Source: Microbispora hainanensis
GTDB lineage: Bacteria; Actinomycetota; Actinomycetes; Streptosporangiales; Streptosporangiaceae
NCBI RefSeq assembly: GCF_036186745.1
Contig: NZ_CP108086.1
Location: forward strand, 2,480,001-2,544,000
Direction of reading: 5' to 3'
Length of the DNA: 64,000 bases
This document shows, one piece after another, positions 43,510 to 51,498 of this stretch (within the stretch, counting starts at the first letter, position 1; every line of letters starts with the position of its first letter). Both the position numbers and the translations under genes were made by a program. The notes beneath the pieces are model-generated. The model was not told the DNA's origin. It did not search any database and was given only the letters and a program-made list of their open reading frames with translations.

Positions 43510-44046
43510 GTGGCTACGCAGGTGATTGTCCTCAATGGCGGTTCCAGCTCGGGAAAGTCCGGGATCTCCCGGTGTTTGCAGGCGGTCCTGCCGGATCCGT
43601 GGCTCGCCCTCTCGGTCGACACCATGGTCGAGGCGCTGCCCGCCTCCATGCGCGGATCGGACGCGGGGATCACTTTCGCACCGGACGGCCAGGTCGATGT
43701 CGGGCCGGCGTTCCAGGCGCTGGACGCGGCGTGGACGGAGGGGATCGCCGCCATGGCCCGCGCGGGCGCCCGGGTCATCGTGGACGACGTGTTCCTCGGC
43801 GGGGCGGCCTCCCAGCAACGCTGGCAGAAGGCCCTCGCCGGGCTGGAGGTGCTCTGGGTCGGCGTGAAGTGCGACAGCGCGGTCGCCGCGGGACGCGAGA
43901 TCGCGCGGGGCGACCGCGTCGAGGGGATGGCCGTGTTGCAGGCGGAAGTGGTTCACGAGGGCGTGGTCTACGACCTCGTGGTGGACACCACGCACACCGA
44001 GTCCCTGGCATGCGCGCGGGCCATCGCCGCCCACGTACGTTACTGA
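43510..44046 (+). CDS. Chloramphenicol 3-O-phosphotransferase homologue
   Basis: 178 aa, the same length as the S. venezuelae enzyme. P-loop GGSSSGKS (about 9-16), catalytic Asp in [15 protein letters not shown] and the C-terminal [20 protein letters not shown] are as in that family. It would phosphorylate the C3 hydroxyl of chloramphenicol with ATP. GTG 43510 start. No other chloramphenicol biosynthetic gene is seen, so it may be a resistance gene or act on another hydroxyl compound. Confidence 0.87.
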   Translation: MATQVIVLNGGSSSGKSGISRCLQAVLPDPWLALSVDTMVEALPASMRGSDAGITFAPDGQVDVGPAFQALDAAWTEGIAAMARAGARVIVDDVFLGGAASQQRWQKALAGLEVLWVGVKCDSAVAAGREIARGDRVEGMAVLQAEVVHEGVVYDLVVDTTHTESLACARAIAAHVRY

Positions 44047-44088
44047 CGCCGAGCCTGGCAAGAAGATCGATCCCGCCGGGGCGGGCGG

Positions 44089-44790
44089 TCAGGTCGCGTA
44101 CAGGAGCGACAGCGGTTGGGCAGGCCGCCGATCGCCCAGTTGTGTGGCGGTTCGCCCGATGTAACGGCTCAGGGACCGTGCGAGGTGGGGCTGGTCGAAG
44201 TATCCGAGGCGGTGGATCACGTCGTGGATCGGCACGCCGTCCTGGATCAGGACCGCCGCCCGCCTGGCGCGGTCGATCTGCCGGATCGCGCCACGGGTGA
44301 GCCCGGTGGCCGCCAGGAAGCGTCGTTGCACGGTGCGCTCCGACACGTCCGGCGGCGCGCCGCCGAGCACCGCGGCGACGAGCGGATCGCGCTCGACGAC
44401 ACCCTCGCGCACCAGCCGCCGTACGAACGTCTCGGCGTTGTCCCAGCCGGGCAGATGCCAGGTGGAGCCCTTCAGCCAGAAGGACGTGTGGGTCGTGCCG
44501 GGGATCTCCGCGGACCCGTCCACGAGCCGGCCGAGCGGAAGATGGGGCATCGCGGTGCCGAGCGCGAAGCTGATCCCGAAGAACGTGGCGTCTTCGGGTA
44601 CGGGGGCCTGGCTCGCCTTCGTCTCCGGCCCATGGACGGAGGCGCTGACCTGGCCGCGCTGCTCCCAGAAGACCAGGTCCCAATGGGCGGTCGCGACCGC
44701 CGTCATCTGTGCCACGTCACGGCTGCTGCTCCGCCACACCCGCTCGATGTAGGGCGAGTCGGACGAGCGGCTCTCGATGTGCAGGCCCAT
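44089..44790 (-). CDS. AraC-family regulator
   Basis: 233 aa. C-terminal double helix-turn-helix about 150-225 (RFLAATGLTRGAIRQIDRARRAA; VIHRLGYFDQPHLARSLSRYIG), with an N-terminal beta-rich domain that binds a ligand. ATG 44790 has GGGAGGAG upstream, and the long in-frame extension to 45096 contains repeats and no family features. No clear target; it is convergent with the phosphotransferase gene. Confidence 0.85.
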   Translation of the reverse strand: MGLHIESRSSDSPYIERVWRSSSRDVAQMTAVATAHWDLVFWEQRGQVSASVHGPETKASQAPVPEDATFFGISFALGTAMPHLPLGRLVDGSAEIPGTTHTSFWLKGSTWHLPGWDNAETFVRRLVREGVVERDPLVAAVLGGAPPDVSERTVQRRFLAATGLTRGAIRQIDRARRAAVLIQDGVPIHDVIHRLGYFDQPHLARSLSRYIGRTATQLGDRRPAQPLSLLYAT

Positions 44791-44805
44791 CCGGGTGACT
44801 CCTCC

Positions 44806-44858
44806 CTGACTCGCGGAACACGCCTGACTCGCGGAACATGCCTGAGTCGCGGAACATG
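44806..44858. repeat. 18-bp tandem repeat, three copies
   Basis: CTGACTCGCGGAACACGC-type units at 44806-44823, 44824-44841 and 44842-44858 with one or two changes each. It sits in the leader of the AraC gene, so it might affect its expression. The other part of 44859-45092 shows nothing. Confidence 0.85.
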
Positions 44859-45092
44859 GTCGTGCGGTCCCGTGTCCTGGGCCGTTGACCCAGGTCATGC
44901 TACGTCCCGCCACTGACAAAACCGCGAGAGGCGACGTCCGGCCGCCGGCAGCGGACGCACTCGTGGATGCACTGTGCGCTCGCGCATGCCGGCGAGCATC
45001 GCCGGGCCCTCGGGCCGGGTCCTGGGCGGCGCGGCACTTGGCGGAGGCCGGGAATCGGCCGACTCGGACGGCGTCAGGTGGGTGATGCCGCC

Positions 45093-45545
45093 TCACATCG
45101 GGCTGATCCGGTTGTTGCGGATGTGCTCGTAGACGATAGACGTGCGGACGTCGGCGACTTCGGGCCGTTCGGTGAGCTTGTCGATCACGAACGCGTACAG
45201 GCTGGCGTTGTCCGGCACGGCCACGTGCACGATGAAGTCCTCCGTGCCGGCCGTCACGTAGACGCCCAGGGTGTCGGGAAGAGCGCTGACCCAGTTCCGG
45301 AATCCCTCGATGTTGCGCCGCGACGGGGGACGCACCCGGATGGCGATGAGGGCCTGGACCGGGCGGCCGATCGCCGCCAGGTCCACGTCGAGGATCGCAC
45401 CCCGGATGACACCGCGCTGCCGGAGCGCCCGCGTACGGTCGAGTGCCGTGGTCGGCGAGACCCCGACCGCGGCGGCCACGTCGCGGTTGGTCTTCCGTGC
45501 ATCCGACTGCAGTTCCGCCAGGATCGCCTTATCAAGTTCGTCCAT
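45093..45545 (-). CDS. Lrp/AsnC-family regulator
   Basis: 150 aa. N-terminal helix-turn-helix about 1-60 (LDKAILAELQSDARKTNRDVAAAVGVSPTTALDRTRALRQ), then an ACT-like RAM domain (ALIAIRV; VYVTAGTEDFIVHVAV). ATG 45545. Divergent from the DUF2000 gene, which is likely its target; AsnC/DUF2000 pairs of this kind are seen in other bacteria. Confidence 0.9.
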   Translation of the reverse strand: MDELDKAILAELQSDARKTNRDVAAAVGVSPTTALDRTRALRQRGVIRGAILDVDLAAIGRPVQALIAIRVRPPSRRNIEGFRNWVSALPDTLGVYVTAGTEDFIVHVAVPDNASLYAFVIDKLTERPEVADVRTSIVYEHIRNNRISPM

Positions 45546-45655
45546 GACCGCCTGTTCGCCCTTGTTTCCGATATAAATACGGACTTCTTGCAGGTCAATC
45601 GTACGAGTGCCTAGCATCATCGGCGTACGTCCGAACGCATGCACAGGAGGACCGG

Positions 45656-46141
45656 ATGACGGCCGATGAACAGACGACCTCGGGTGTCGGGTTCGCCCCC
45701 GAGGAGATCGACCCGGCCCTCCCGACCCGGGCGGCACGTCTGAAGTGGGTGATCGTGGTCGACCGCGACCTTCCCGCGGGCCGTGCCGTGAACGCCGCAG
45801 TCTGCGTGGCCGCGGCGACCTCGACTGCGGTGACCGGGCTTCTCGGCGACGACGCGGTGGACGCCGACGGTGGCGCCCATCCCGGGCTGCCGTGGGCGGG
45901 CTGCTCCGTGCTGGCCGCGGACGCCGCCACGCTGCGCGCCATTCGCGCGAAGGCCGCGTCGTCCGCCGGGTGCTTCGTGGCGGACATGCCCGCCGCGGCC
46001 CAGCGGACGCGGGTCTACGCCGACTACCTCGCCACGATGAAGGAGACCGCGGCCGACGACGTCGAGTATTGCGCGGTCGGCGTCGTCGGCCCGCGCAACC
46101 GCGTGGACAAGATCGTGGGAAAGCTGCCCCTGATGCCGTGA
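45656..46141 (+). CDS. DUF2000-family protein
   Basis: 161 aa. WVIVVDRDLPAGRAVNAAVCVAAAT and LPWAGCSVLAADAATLRAIRAKA are typical of DUF2000, which has a peptidyl-tRNA-hydrolase-2-like fold. Function unknown. It is divergent from the AsnC regulator with 110 bp between. Confidence 0.85.
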   Translation: MTADEQTTSGVGFAPEEIDPALPTRAARLKWVIVVDRDLPAGRAVNAAVCVAAATSTAVTGLLGDDAVDADGGAHPGLPWAGCSVLAADAATLRAIRAKAASSAGCFVADMPAAAQRTRVYADYLATMKETAADDVEYCAVGVVGPRNRVDKIVGKLPLMP

Positions 46142-46175
46142 CCCAGCACCGGGACGGTGCCGGCTCGGGGTGCAA

Positions 46176-46880
46176 GTTTCATCCATTCCCGGGTTCCGGT
46201 GTGCCGTCTCCGGTGGTTTCTGTGCTTGTGGGGGCCGGTGTACGCGGTTGCCGCTGTGGGGTGTCGTTGACCGGTGATCGGTGGGGTCGTACGTTGCTGT
46301 GCGGTGTTCCTGGGTGTGGATGTCTGGGTGTGGATATCGTTCGGGTGCACGAAAAGCCTTGTGGGGTCGGGAGTCTTCCCTCGGTCAGGGGCCCTGCGTG
46401 ACCTGCAAGGAGCTCGGTTGTGACAAGCAGAACCAGAACGGGTGCCGGGGTGATCGGTGCGCTGGCCGGTGTGGTCGCCCTGGCCGGTGTGGCCGTCGCC
46501 CCGGCGGCGCAGGCCGCCACCGGGTGTGCCGTGACCTATACGACCAACGACTGGCCGGGTGGGTTCACCGCCGCCATCACGATCCAGAACCTGGGCAGCG
46601 CGATCAACGGCTGGAGTCTCGGGTTCGCGTTCCCGGCGAGTGGTCAGAAGGTGGACACCGGGTGGTCGGCCACTTTCAGTCAGAGCGGGCAGAACGTCAC
46701 GGCCACGAACGTGGACTACAACGCGGCCATTGCCACCGGCGCGTCGGTGTCCATCGGCTTCAACGGCAGCTGGTCGGGGTCCAACCCCAAGCCTGCGTCG
46801 TTCACGCTCAACGGCGTCACCTGCACCGGCTCCGTCACCACCTCCTCACCCTCGCCGACCCCCACGCCCTCACCCTCACC
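46176..46880 (+). repeat. 705-bp direct repeat, copy B (promoter + signal peptide + CBM2)
   Basis: Second copy of 165-869, same orientation. The Ser/Thr/Pro linker immediately after it is longer here because CCCTCACC-type units have expanded (about 46860-46970). Confidence 0.95.
46267..46295 (+). promoter_or_regulatory. Putative promoter of the pectinesterase gene
   Basis: TTGACC at 46267-46272 and TACGTT at 46290-46295 with 17-bp spacing, identical to the element at 256-284. Confidence 0.55.
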
Positions 46881-47868
46881 CTCACCCTCACCCTCGCCCT
46901 CCGCCACGCCCTCGCCCTCGCCCTCCGCCACGCCCACGCGCTCGCCTTCACCCTCGCCCTCGCCGTCGCCCACCGGTGGGAAGCCCACGGTGGCCGCCGA
47001 CGGAACCGGCACCTACCGGACCGTGCAGGCGGCGATCGACGCCGTGGCATCGGGCAACTCCAGCCGGAAGGTGATCACGATCAAGCCGGGCACCTACCGG
47101 GAGATCGTCACGATCCCGGCGAACAAGCCGTACATCACGCTGCAGGGTCTGGGCTCGTCGCCCGGGGACGTAGTGATCGTCAACAATCACTACGCCGGGG
47201 GGAACGGCGGCACCTTCAACAGCGCCACCGCGTTCGTGAACGGCCACGACTCCGCCCTCACCAACCTGACGATCTCCAACGACTACGTGGAGGACGGCAG
47301 CACCGTCAACCAGCAGGCCGTCGCGCTGAACCTCAACGCCGACCGGGCGGTCCTGTCGAACGTCCGCCTGCTCGGCGACCAGGACACCTTCCTGATCAAC
47401 GACTCCGCCCGCGCCTACGTCAAGAGCTCCTACATCGAGGGCACCGTCGACTTCATTTTCGGCGGTGGCACCGCGGTTCTCGACGACTGCGACATTTACG
47501 AGAAGCGCAGCAGCGGCGCCCCCATCACCGCCGCCAGGACCGACGCCGCCAAGACCTACGGCTTCCTCGTCTACCGGTCCCGCATCACCGGCGCGACCGG
47601 AAACACCACCCAGCTCGGGAGGCCCTGGGGCCCTGACGCCCAGGTGCTCTATCGGGAATCGTCGCTCAGCTCGACGATCAAGACCTCGCAGCCTTGGACC
47701 GACATGTCCGGCAACTCCTGGAAGAACGCCCGCTTCTTCGAATACCGGAACACCGGAGCCGGCGCCACGGTGAACTCCAACCGCCCACAGATGAGCGACT
47801 CACAGGCGGCGAACTACACCCCGCAGAAGTACCTGGCCGGATCCGACGGCTGGAACCCGATCGGCTGA
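46420..47868 (+). CDS. Secreted CBM2-linked pectin methylesterase, CE8 family
   Basis: 482 aa. Signal peptide 1-32, CBM2 33-136, Pro/Ser/Thr repeat linker 137-188, CE8 beta-helix about 189-482. Catalytic residues: Gln in QQAVAL, Asp in GDQDTFL, Asp in GTVDFIFGGG and Arg in LGRPWG. It removes methyl groups from pectin, which then becomes a substrate for the pectate lyase at 409. The start, ribosome binding site, promoter and the first 150 codons are shared with that gene. Confidence 0.93.
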   Translation: MTSRTRTGAGVIGALAGVVALAGVAVAPAAQAATGCAVTYTTNDWPGGFTAAITIQNLGSAINGWSLGFAFPASGQKVDTGWSATFSQSGQNVTATNVDYNAAIATGASVSIGFNGSWSGSNPKPASFTLNGVTCTGSVTTSSPSPTPTPSPSPSPSPSPSATPSPSPSATPTRSPSPSPSPSPTGGKPTVAADGTGTYRTVQAAIDAVASGNSSRKVITIKPGTYREIVTIPANKPYITLQGLGSSPGDVVIVNNHYAGGNGGTFNSATAFVNGHDSALTNLTISNDYVEDGSTVNQQAVALNLNADRAVLSNVRLLGDQDTFLINDSARAYVKSSYIEGTVDFIFGGGTAVLDDCDIYEKRSSGAPITAARTDAAKTYGFLVYRSRITGATGNTTQLGRPWGPDAQVLYRESSLSSTIKTSQPWTDMSGNSWKNARFFEYRNTGAGATVNSNRPQMSDSQAANYTPQKYLAGSDGWNPIG

Positions 47869-47922
47869 ACGCGTTCGCTTCGCCTGCCGTCCGGCATCCC
47901 CGGATGACGACGACGTCGAGCG

Positions 47923-48318
47923 CTACGAGCCGGGTGCGTGCAGGTGGCGGGTGTCCACCTGGTGGCCCGCCTCCTCCAGGACGGTGACCGCTTCCTTGAC
48001 CCTCGGCTCGGGCACGAGGATCAGGTCGGCGTGGAACGTCGAGGCGACGAACACCGGGATGGCCGCCTCGGCCAACGGGCCGACGATGGCCGCCAGCATG
48101 CCCGGGACGTCGAGCGCGTGTCCGGTGCCCCCGCCGTACAGGCCGATCCACCGCTCACCGGAGCCCGTCGGCCAGGCCTCGCGGATCACGGTGAGGCCCT
48201 CCGGGGCGCGCACGAGCGCGATCCAGTCGTCGTCTTCGGGGAACGTCGCCTGCGGCAGGTGCTGGACGGCGAACACGGACGGCACGATGCCGAGCTTCTG
48301 GGCGGCGGGTGAGGTCAT
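47923..48318 (-). CDS. ACT-domain protein
   Basis: 131 aa. Two ACT-like units: VQHLPQ...WIALVRAPEGLTVIRE and LDVPGMLAAIVGPLAEAAIPVFVASTFHADLILVPE, the latter the CASTOR/ACT_7 type that binds amino acids. No catalytic domain. ATG 48318. It lies in the same direction as the DUF6461 gene and may be its partner. Its 5' flank holds a short tandem repeat. Confidence 0.8.
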   Translation of the reverse strand: MTSPAAQKLGIVPSVFAVQHLPQATFPEDDDWIALVRAPEGLTVIREAWPTGSGERWIGLYGGGTGHALDVPGMLAAIVGPLAEAAIPVFVASTFHADLILVPEPRVKEAVTVLEEAGHQVDTRHLHAPGS

Positions 48319-48342
48319 GACACGTGTGTAGCAGAGCCCCCC

Positions 48343-48381
48343 GACAAGACACCCGGACAAGACACCCCGACAAGACACCCG
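48343..48381. repeat. 13-bp tandem repeat, three copies
   Basis: GACAAGACACCCG-type units at 48343-48355, 48356-48368 and 48369-48381, between the ACT and DUF6461 genes. Confidence 0.8.
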
Positions 48382-48396
48382 CCAAGACGCCGGCGT

Positions 48397-49050
48397 CTAG
48401 ACCTGGGCCCACTCGGTGATGGGGGCCACCAGCAGCGGCCCGTCGAAGGAGCGCGGGGTGAGGGTCACCCCGGTGATCGTGGCGGCGAGCGCGAACGCCT
48501 TCGGCAGCGCGTCGTCCCAGCGCGTGTCCCAGGCCGCCTTGCCGGCCGTGGCGGTCAGCGGCAGCCCGACCCTGCGCATCGGTTCCTTCAGCCGATCGGG
48601 GTCGCTGCCCCAGCGGTTGACCGACGCGTGCGGCGTGAAGGCGGTGACGATCTCGCCGTCCACGGCGTACAGGAAAGCGTGTTCGGCGTAGTCGTGGCGT
48701 CCGACGGCCACCGCCTCGCACTCCTGGGCGAGGCGCGCCAGGTTGTCGCCCAGCGCGGTGTGCCGGCCGCACGGCTCGATTGCAACGCTCCATTCGCCGA
48801 TGCGGGTGATGCCGACGTATCCGCCGCCGTCGTCGCCGTCGGTCTCCTCGATGAACTCCGCGACCTCGTCGTGAAGCTCGTCCAGGGTCATCGAACGGAC
48901 CGCCGCCGCGGTCGGCTCGAAACGGGCCGCGACGTCGGCGGGCTCCAGGCCATGGAAGAACGACACGCTGAAGACGTCACCCAGCGGGGTGTGCACGTTG
49001 TCCGTCGCGGGGGCCGTCAGCCACCGGAAGGTGGCGAGACGATCGGGCAC
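48397..49050 (-). CDS. DUF6461-family protein
   Basis: 217 aa. FSVSFFHGLEPADVAARF and YVGITRIGEWSVAIEPCGR, with EYAEHAFLYAV-like features, match the DUF6461 family, which is common in actinomycetes and of unknown role. GTG 49050 has GGGAG upstream. It is followed by the ACT protein gene. A second member is fused to ankyrin repeats at 15853. Confidence 0.75.
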   Translation of the reverse strand: MPDRLATFRWLTAPATDNVHTPLGDVFSVSFFHGLEPADVAARFEPTAAAVRSMTLDELHDEVAEFIEETDGDDGGGYVGITRIGEWSVAIEPCGRHTALGDNLARLAQECEAVAVGRHDYAEHAFLYAVDGEIVTAFTPHASVNRWGSDPDRLKEPMRRVGLPLTATAGKAAWDTRWDDALPKAFALAATITGVTLTPRSFDGPLLVAPITEWAQV

Positions 49051-49213
49051 CTGGGCTCCCTTGGTCGTTTCACGACATCGTGGCAGCCGCCGCCGACAAA
49101 AACCGGGGGCCGAGACCATTCGTCGCGTTTCCGTCATCCGGCAGCGGGACGCCGCCGACGTCAGGAGCATCGCGATGCGCTCATACGGCACGAGAGCTCT
49201 TATGGCACGAGGC

Positions 49214-50779
49214 TTATGGCACGAGGGTCTTCGAGACGAGCCGGTCGCGGACGAAGCACAGGCGGTAGGCCCGGCCGGAATCGGCCGTCATCGTGTAATA
49301 GACGCAGTCCTGGCCCGGCGGCGGATCGGGAGCGCCGTCCGGCGCGCCGTCCCGGGTGAACACGGGCAGCCGCAGGTCGTGGCGTGACTGACCCGCCTTC
49401 AGCCCCTCGTACGTCGCCGGGTCGAGGACGGAGAACGACGAGCTGACGAAGCTCAGGGGGATCAGGAGCGCGAAGATCCCCGTCAGCACGGCCACGGGAA
49501 CCCCGGCCGCCTGCGCGAGCCGCAGCCGCACCCGCCGCCGGGCGAGGTGCAGCTCCCGGGCCGCCGTGGTCTCGGGCACGCCGAGGCCTGCCGTCGTCCG
49601 CGCCTGTTCAGGCGCCGCCCGGCTCCCGGTGACGGGCAGCTCGGCGGCGACCTCGAAACCTCCGCCGGGAACCGGGCCCGCTCGCAGGACGCCGCCCGCC
49701 AGCCGCACCCGTTCCGCCAGCCCGACGAGACCGGAACCACCCGAGGCCACGCCGGTCGGGGCCCCAGCCGGAGCTGGGTCGTTGACCACCCTGAGGATGA
49801 CCACGCCGTCGTCGGACCCGACCCGGACGCGTACGGTCGCGCCGGGGGCGTGCTTGGCGGCGTTCGTCAGCGCCTCCTGGAGCACGCGGCGTACGGCGAG
49901 CGCGGTCATCGGGGGCAGCTCGTCGATGACGCCGGCGTCGCCTGCCGGATGCTCGATGACGATCGGCACACCCGACTCGCGGGCGCGTTCGACGATCGTT
50001 TCGACGCTCTCCTCACGCGGGGGTGTGCCGACGTCCTCATCGTCCGCGCGCAGCACGCCGATGATCTCGCGCAGCCGCTCGGTCGCCGCGGCGGCGGCCT
50101 CGCGCAGCTCGCGTACGGCCGCCTGCCGCCGCGGATCGAGGCCGGGGCCGAGTTCCAGAGCGCCGGCGCGCACCGCGAGGAGCGTGAGGTCGTGACCGAG
50201 CGAGTCGTGCATGTCGCCCGCGATCCGCGCCCTCTCCCGCAGGCGGGCGCGGTCGGCGACGGCCTGCTGTCCGCGTTCGAGCCGGTCGGCGAGCAGCCAG
50301 CCCGTACGGACCAGTTCGGCGTGCTGACGGCGCCAGCGACCGAGCAGCCAGGGCACCACGACCGCGAGCAGCAGCGTGACGAGCTGCGTCGGCCAGCCCC
50401 ACAGGTCGCGCAGGACGAGCCCGGACAGCGGCAACCCCGCGAGGGCGACGGCCGAGAAGAACCACAGCGCTGGGCGGGCGCTCGCCATCCGGTGCCCGGC
50501 CAGGTAGCCGAAGACCACCAGCGCCGCCCACGTCCAGGACAGGGGGCCGAACATCTGCGCGTCCAGGGCCAGGCTCACGGCGACCGGGATGGCGAGCGCC
50601 GCCAGCGGCCACCTCCGGCTCACCGCCGTGGCGGCCCCGAACAGCGGTACGGCCACGGCCGCCACGGCCATCCCCCGGGCGTCGTGGTCGTCGAGGGCCA
50701 GCGCGACGGGCGGCCCGCACACCGCTATCCACACCGCGAGCCACCGCGCGAGGTCGAGCAGACGGGACGGCCGCACCAC
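49214..50779 (-). CDS. NarL-type sensor histidine kinase with an extra membrane-anchored C-terminal domain
   Basis: 521 aa. Four to five transmembrane helices in 1-150; HisKA_3 dimerisation helix with His191 in GDMHDSLGH; HATPase domain about 290-395 with QEALTNAAKH and SGLVGLAERV. Unusually, after the ATPase domain there is another transmembrane helix (about 425-448) and an outer segment of about 65 residues with a Cys pair (QDCVYYT; RLCFVRD). It pairs with the response regulator just upstream (1-bp gap). Confidence 0.9.
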   Translation of the reverse strand: MVRPSRLLDLARWLAVWIAVCGPPVALALDDHDARGMAVAAVAVPLFGAATAVSRRWPLAALAIPVAVSLALDAQMFGPLSWTWAALVVFGYLAGHRMASARPALWFFSAVALAGLPLSGLVLRDLWGWPTQLVTLLLAVVVPWLLGRWRRQHAELVRTGWLLADRLERGQQAVADRARLRERARIAGDMHDSLGHDLTLLAVRAGALELGPGLDPRRQAAVRELREAAAAATERLREIIGVLRADDEDVGTPPREESVETIVERARESGVPIVIEHPAGDAGVIDELPPMTALAVRRVLQEALTNAAKHAPGATVRVRVGSDDGVVILRVVNDPAPAGAPTGVASGGSGLVGLAERVRLAGGVLRAGPVPGGGFEVAAELPVTGSRAAPEQARTTAGLGVPETTAARELHLARRRVRLRLAQAAGVPVAVLTGIFALLIPLSFVSSSFSVLDPATYEGLKAGQSRHDLRLPVFTRDGAPDGAPDPPPGQDCVYYTMTADSGRAYRLCFVRDRLVSKTLVP

Positions 50780-50780
50780 C

Positions 50781-51455
50781 TCACGCCCTCCGGTCGAGCG
50801 GACTGCCGGGCACGAGACCCGCCTCGTACGCCAGGATCGCGGCCTGGACGCGGTTGCGAAGGCCGAGACGGGCGAGGATCTGGCTGACGTACCCCTTGAC
50901 CGTGCCCTCGACGAGATGCAGGCGCCGGGCGATCTCGGCGTTGGACAGGGCGGCCCCGACCAGGGCGAGCACCTCGCGTTCGCGGTCGCCGAGCCCGTCC
51001 ACGAGGGCGCGGGCGGCGGACTCCGTGCCGAGCGGGCGCTCCCGGAGGCGGGTGATGACCCGCCGCGTGACGGCTGGGGAGAGATAGGCGCCGCCTGCGG
51101 CGACGGCGCGGACCCCTGCGATCAGTTCGCGTGGGTCGCCCGACTTGAGGAGGAAACCGGACGCGCCGGAGCCGAGCGCGCTCGTCACGTAGTCGTCCTC
51201 GTTGAACGTCGTGAGCATCACCACGGCGACGTCGGGGAGGACCCGGCGCAGCTCCGCGGCGGCCCCGAGCCCGTCGAGCCGCGGCATCCGGATGTCGAGC
51301 AGGCAGAGGGCGGGACGATGCCGCAGGGCGAGGTCGACGGCCTCGTGCCCGTCGGCCGCCTCGGCGACGACCTCGATGTCACCGGCCGTGGCCAGGATGC
51401 TCGCGATGCCGGCGCGGATCAGCGCCTCGTCGTCCGCCAGCAGGACGCGGATCAT
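50781..51455 (-). CDS. NarL/FixJ-family response regulator
   Basis: 224 aa. Receiver domain 1-120 with phospho-acceptor Asp54 in LLDIRMP, acidic DDE and Lys in LLKSGD; LuxR-type helix-turn-helix about 155-215 (LGDREREVLALVGAALSNAEIARRL; VEGTVKGYVSQILARLGLRN). It is expressed with the kinase (RR first). Targets are not obvious; the beta-lactamase-like gene 43 bp upstream is on the same strand and may be linked. Confidence 0.93.
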   Translation of the reverse strand: MIRVLLADDEALIRAGIASILATAGDIEVVAEAADGHEAVDLALRHRPALCLLDIRMPRLDGLGAAAELRRVLPDVAVVMLTTFNEDDYVTSALGSGASGFLLKSGDPRELIAGVRAVAAGGAYLSPAVTRRVITRLRERPLGTESAARALVDGLGDREREVLALVGAALSNAEIARRLHLVEGTVKGYVSQILARLGLRNRVQAAILAYEAGLVPGSPLDRRA

Positions 51456-51498
51456 CGCGTTTCTCCCTCAATCCGGCCTATTGCGCCTTGTGGACTGA

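Noticed and set aside
44806..44858. Tandem repeats considered as a CRISPR array
   Set aside because: Units are contiguous without spacers; no cas genes.
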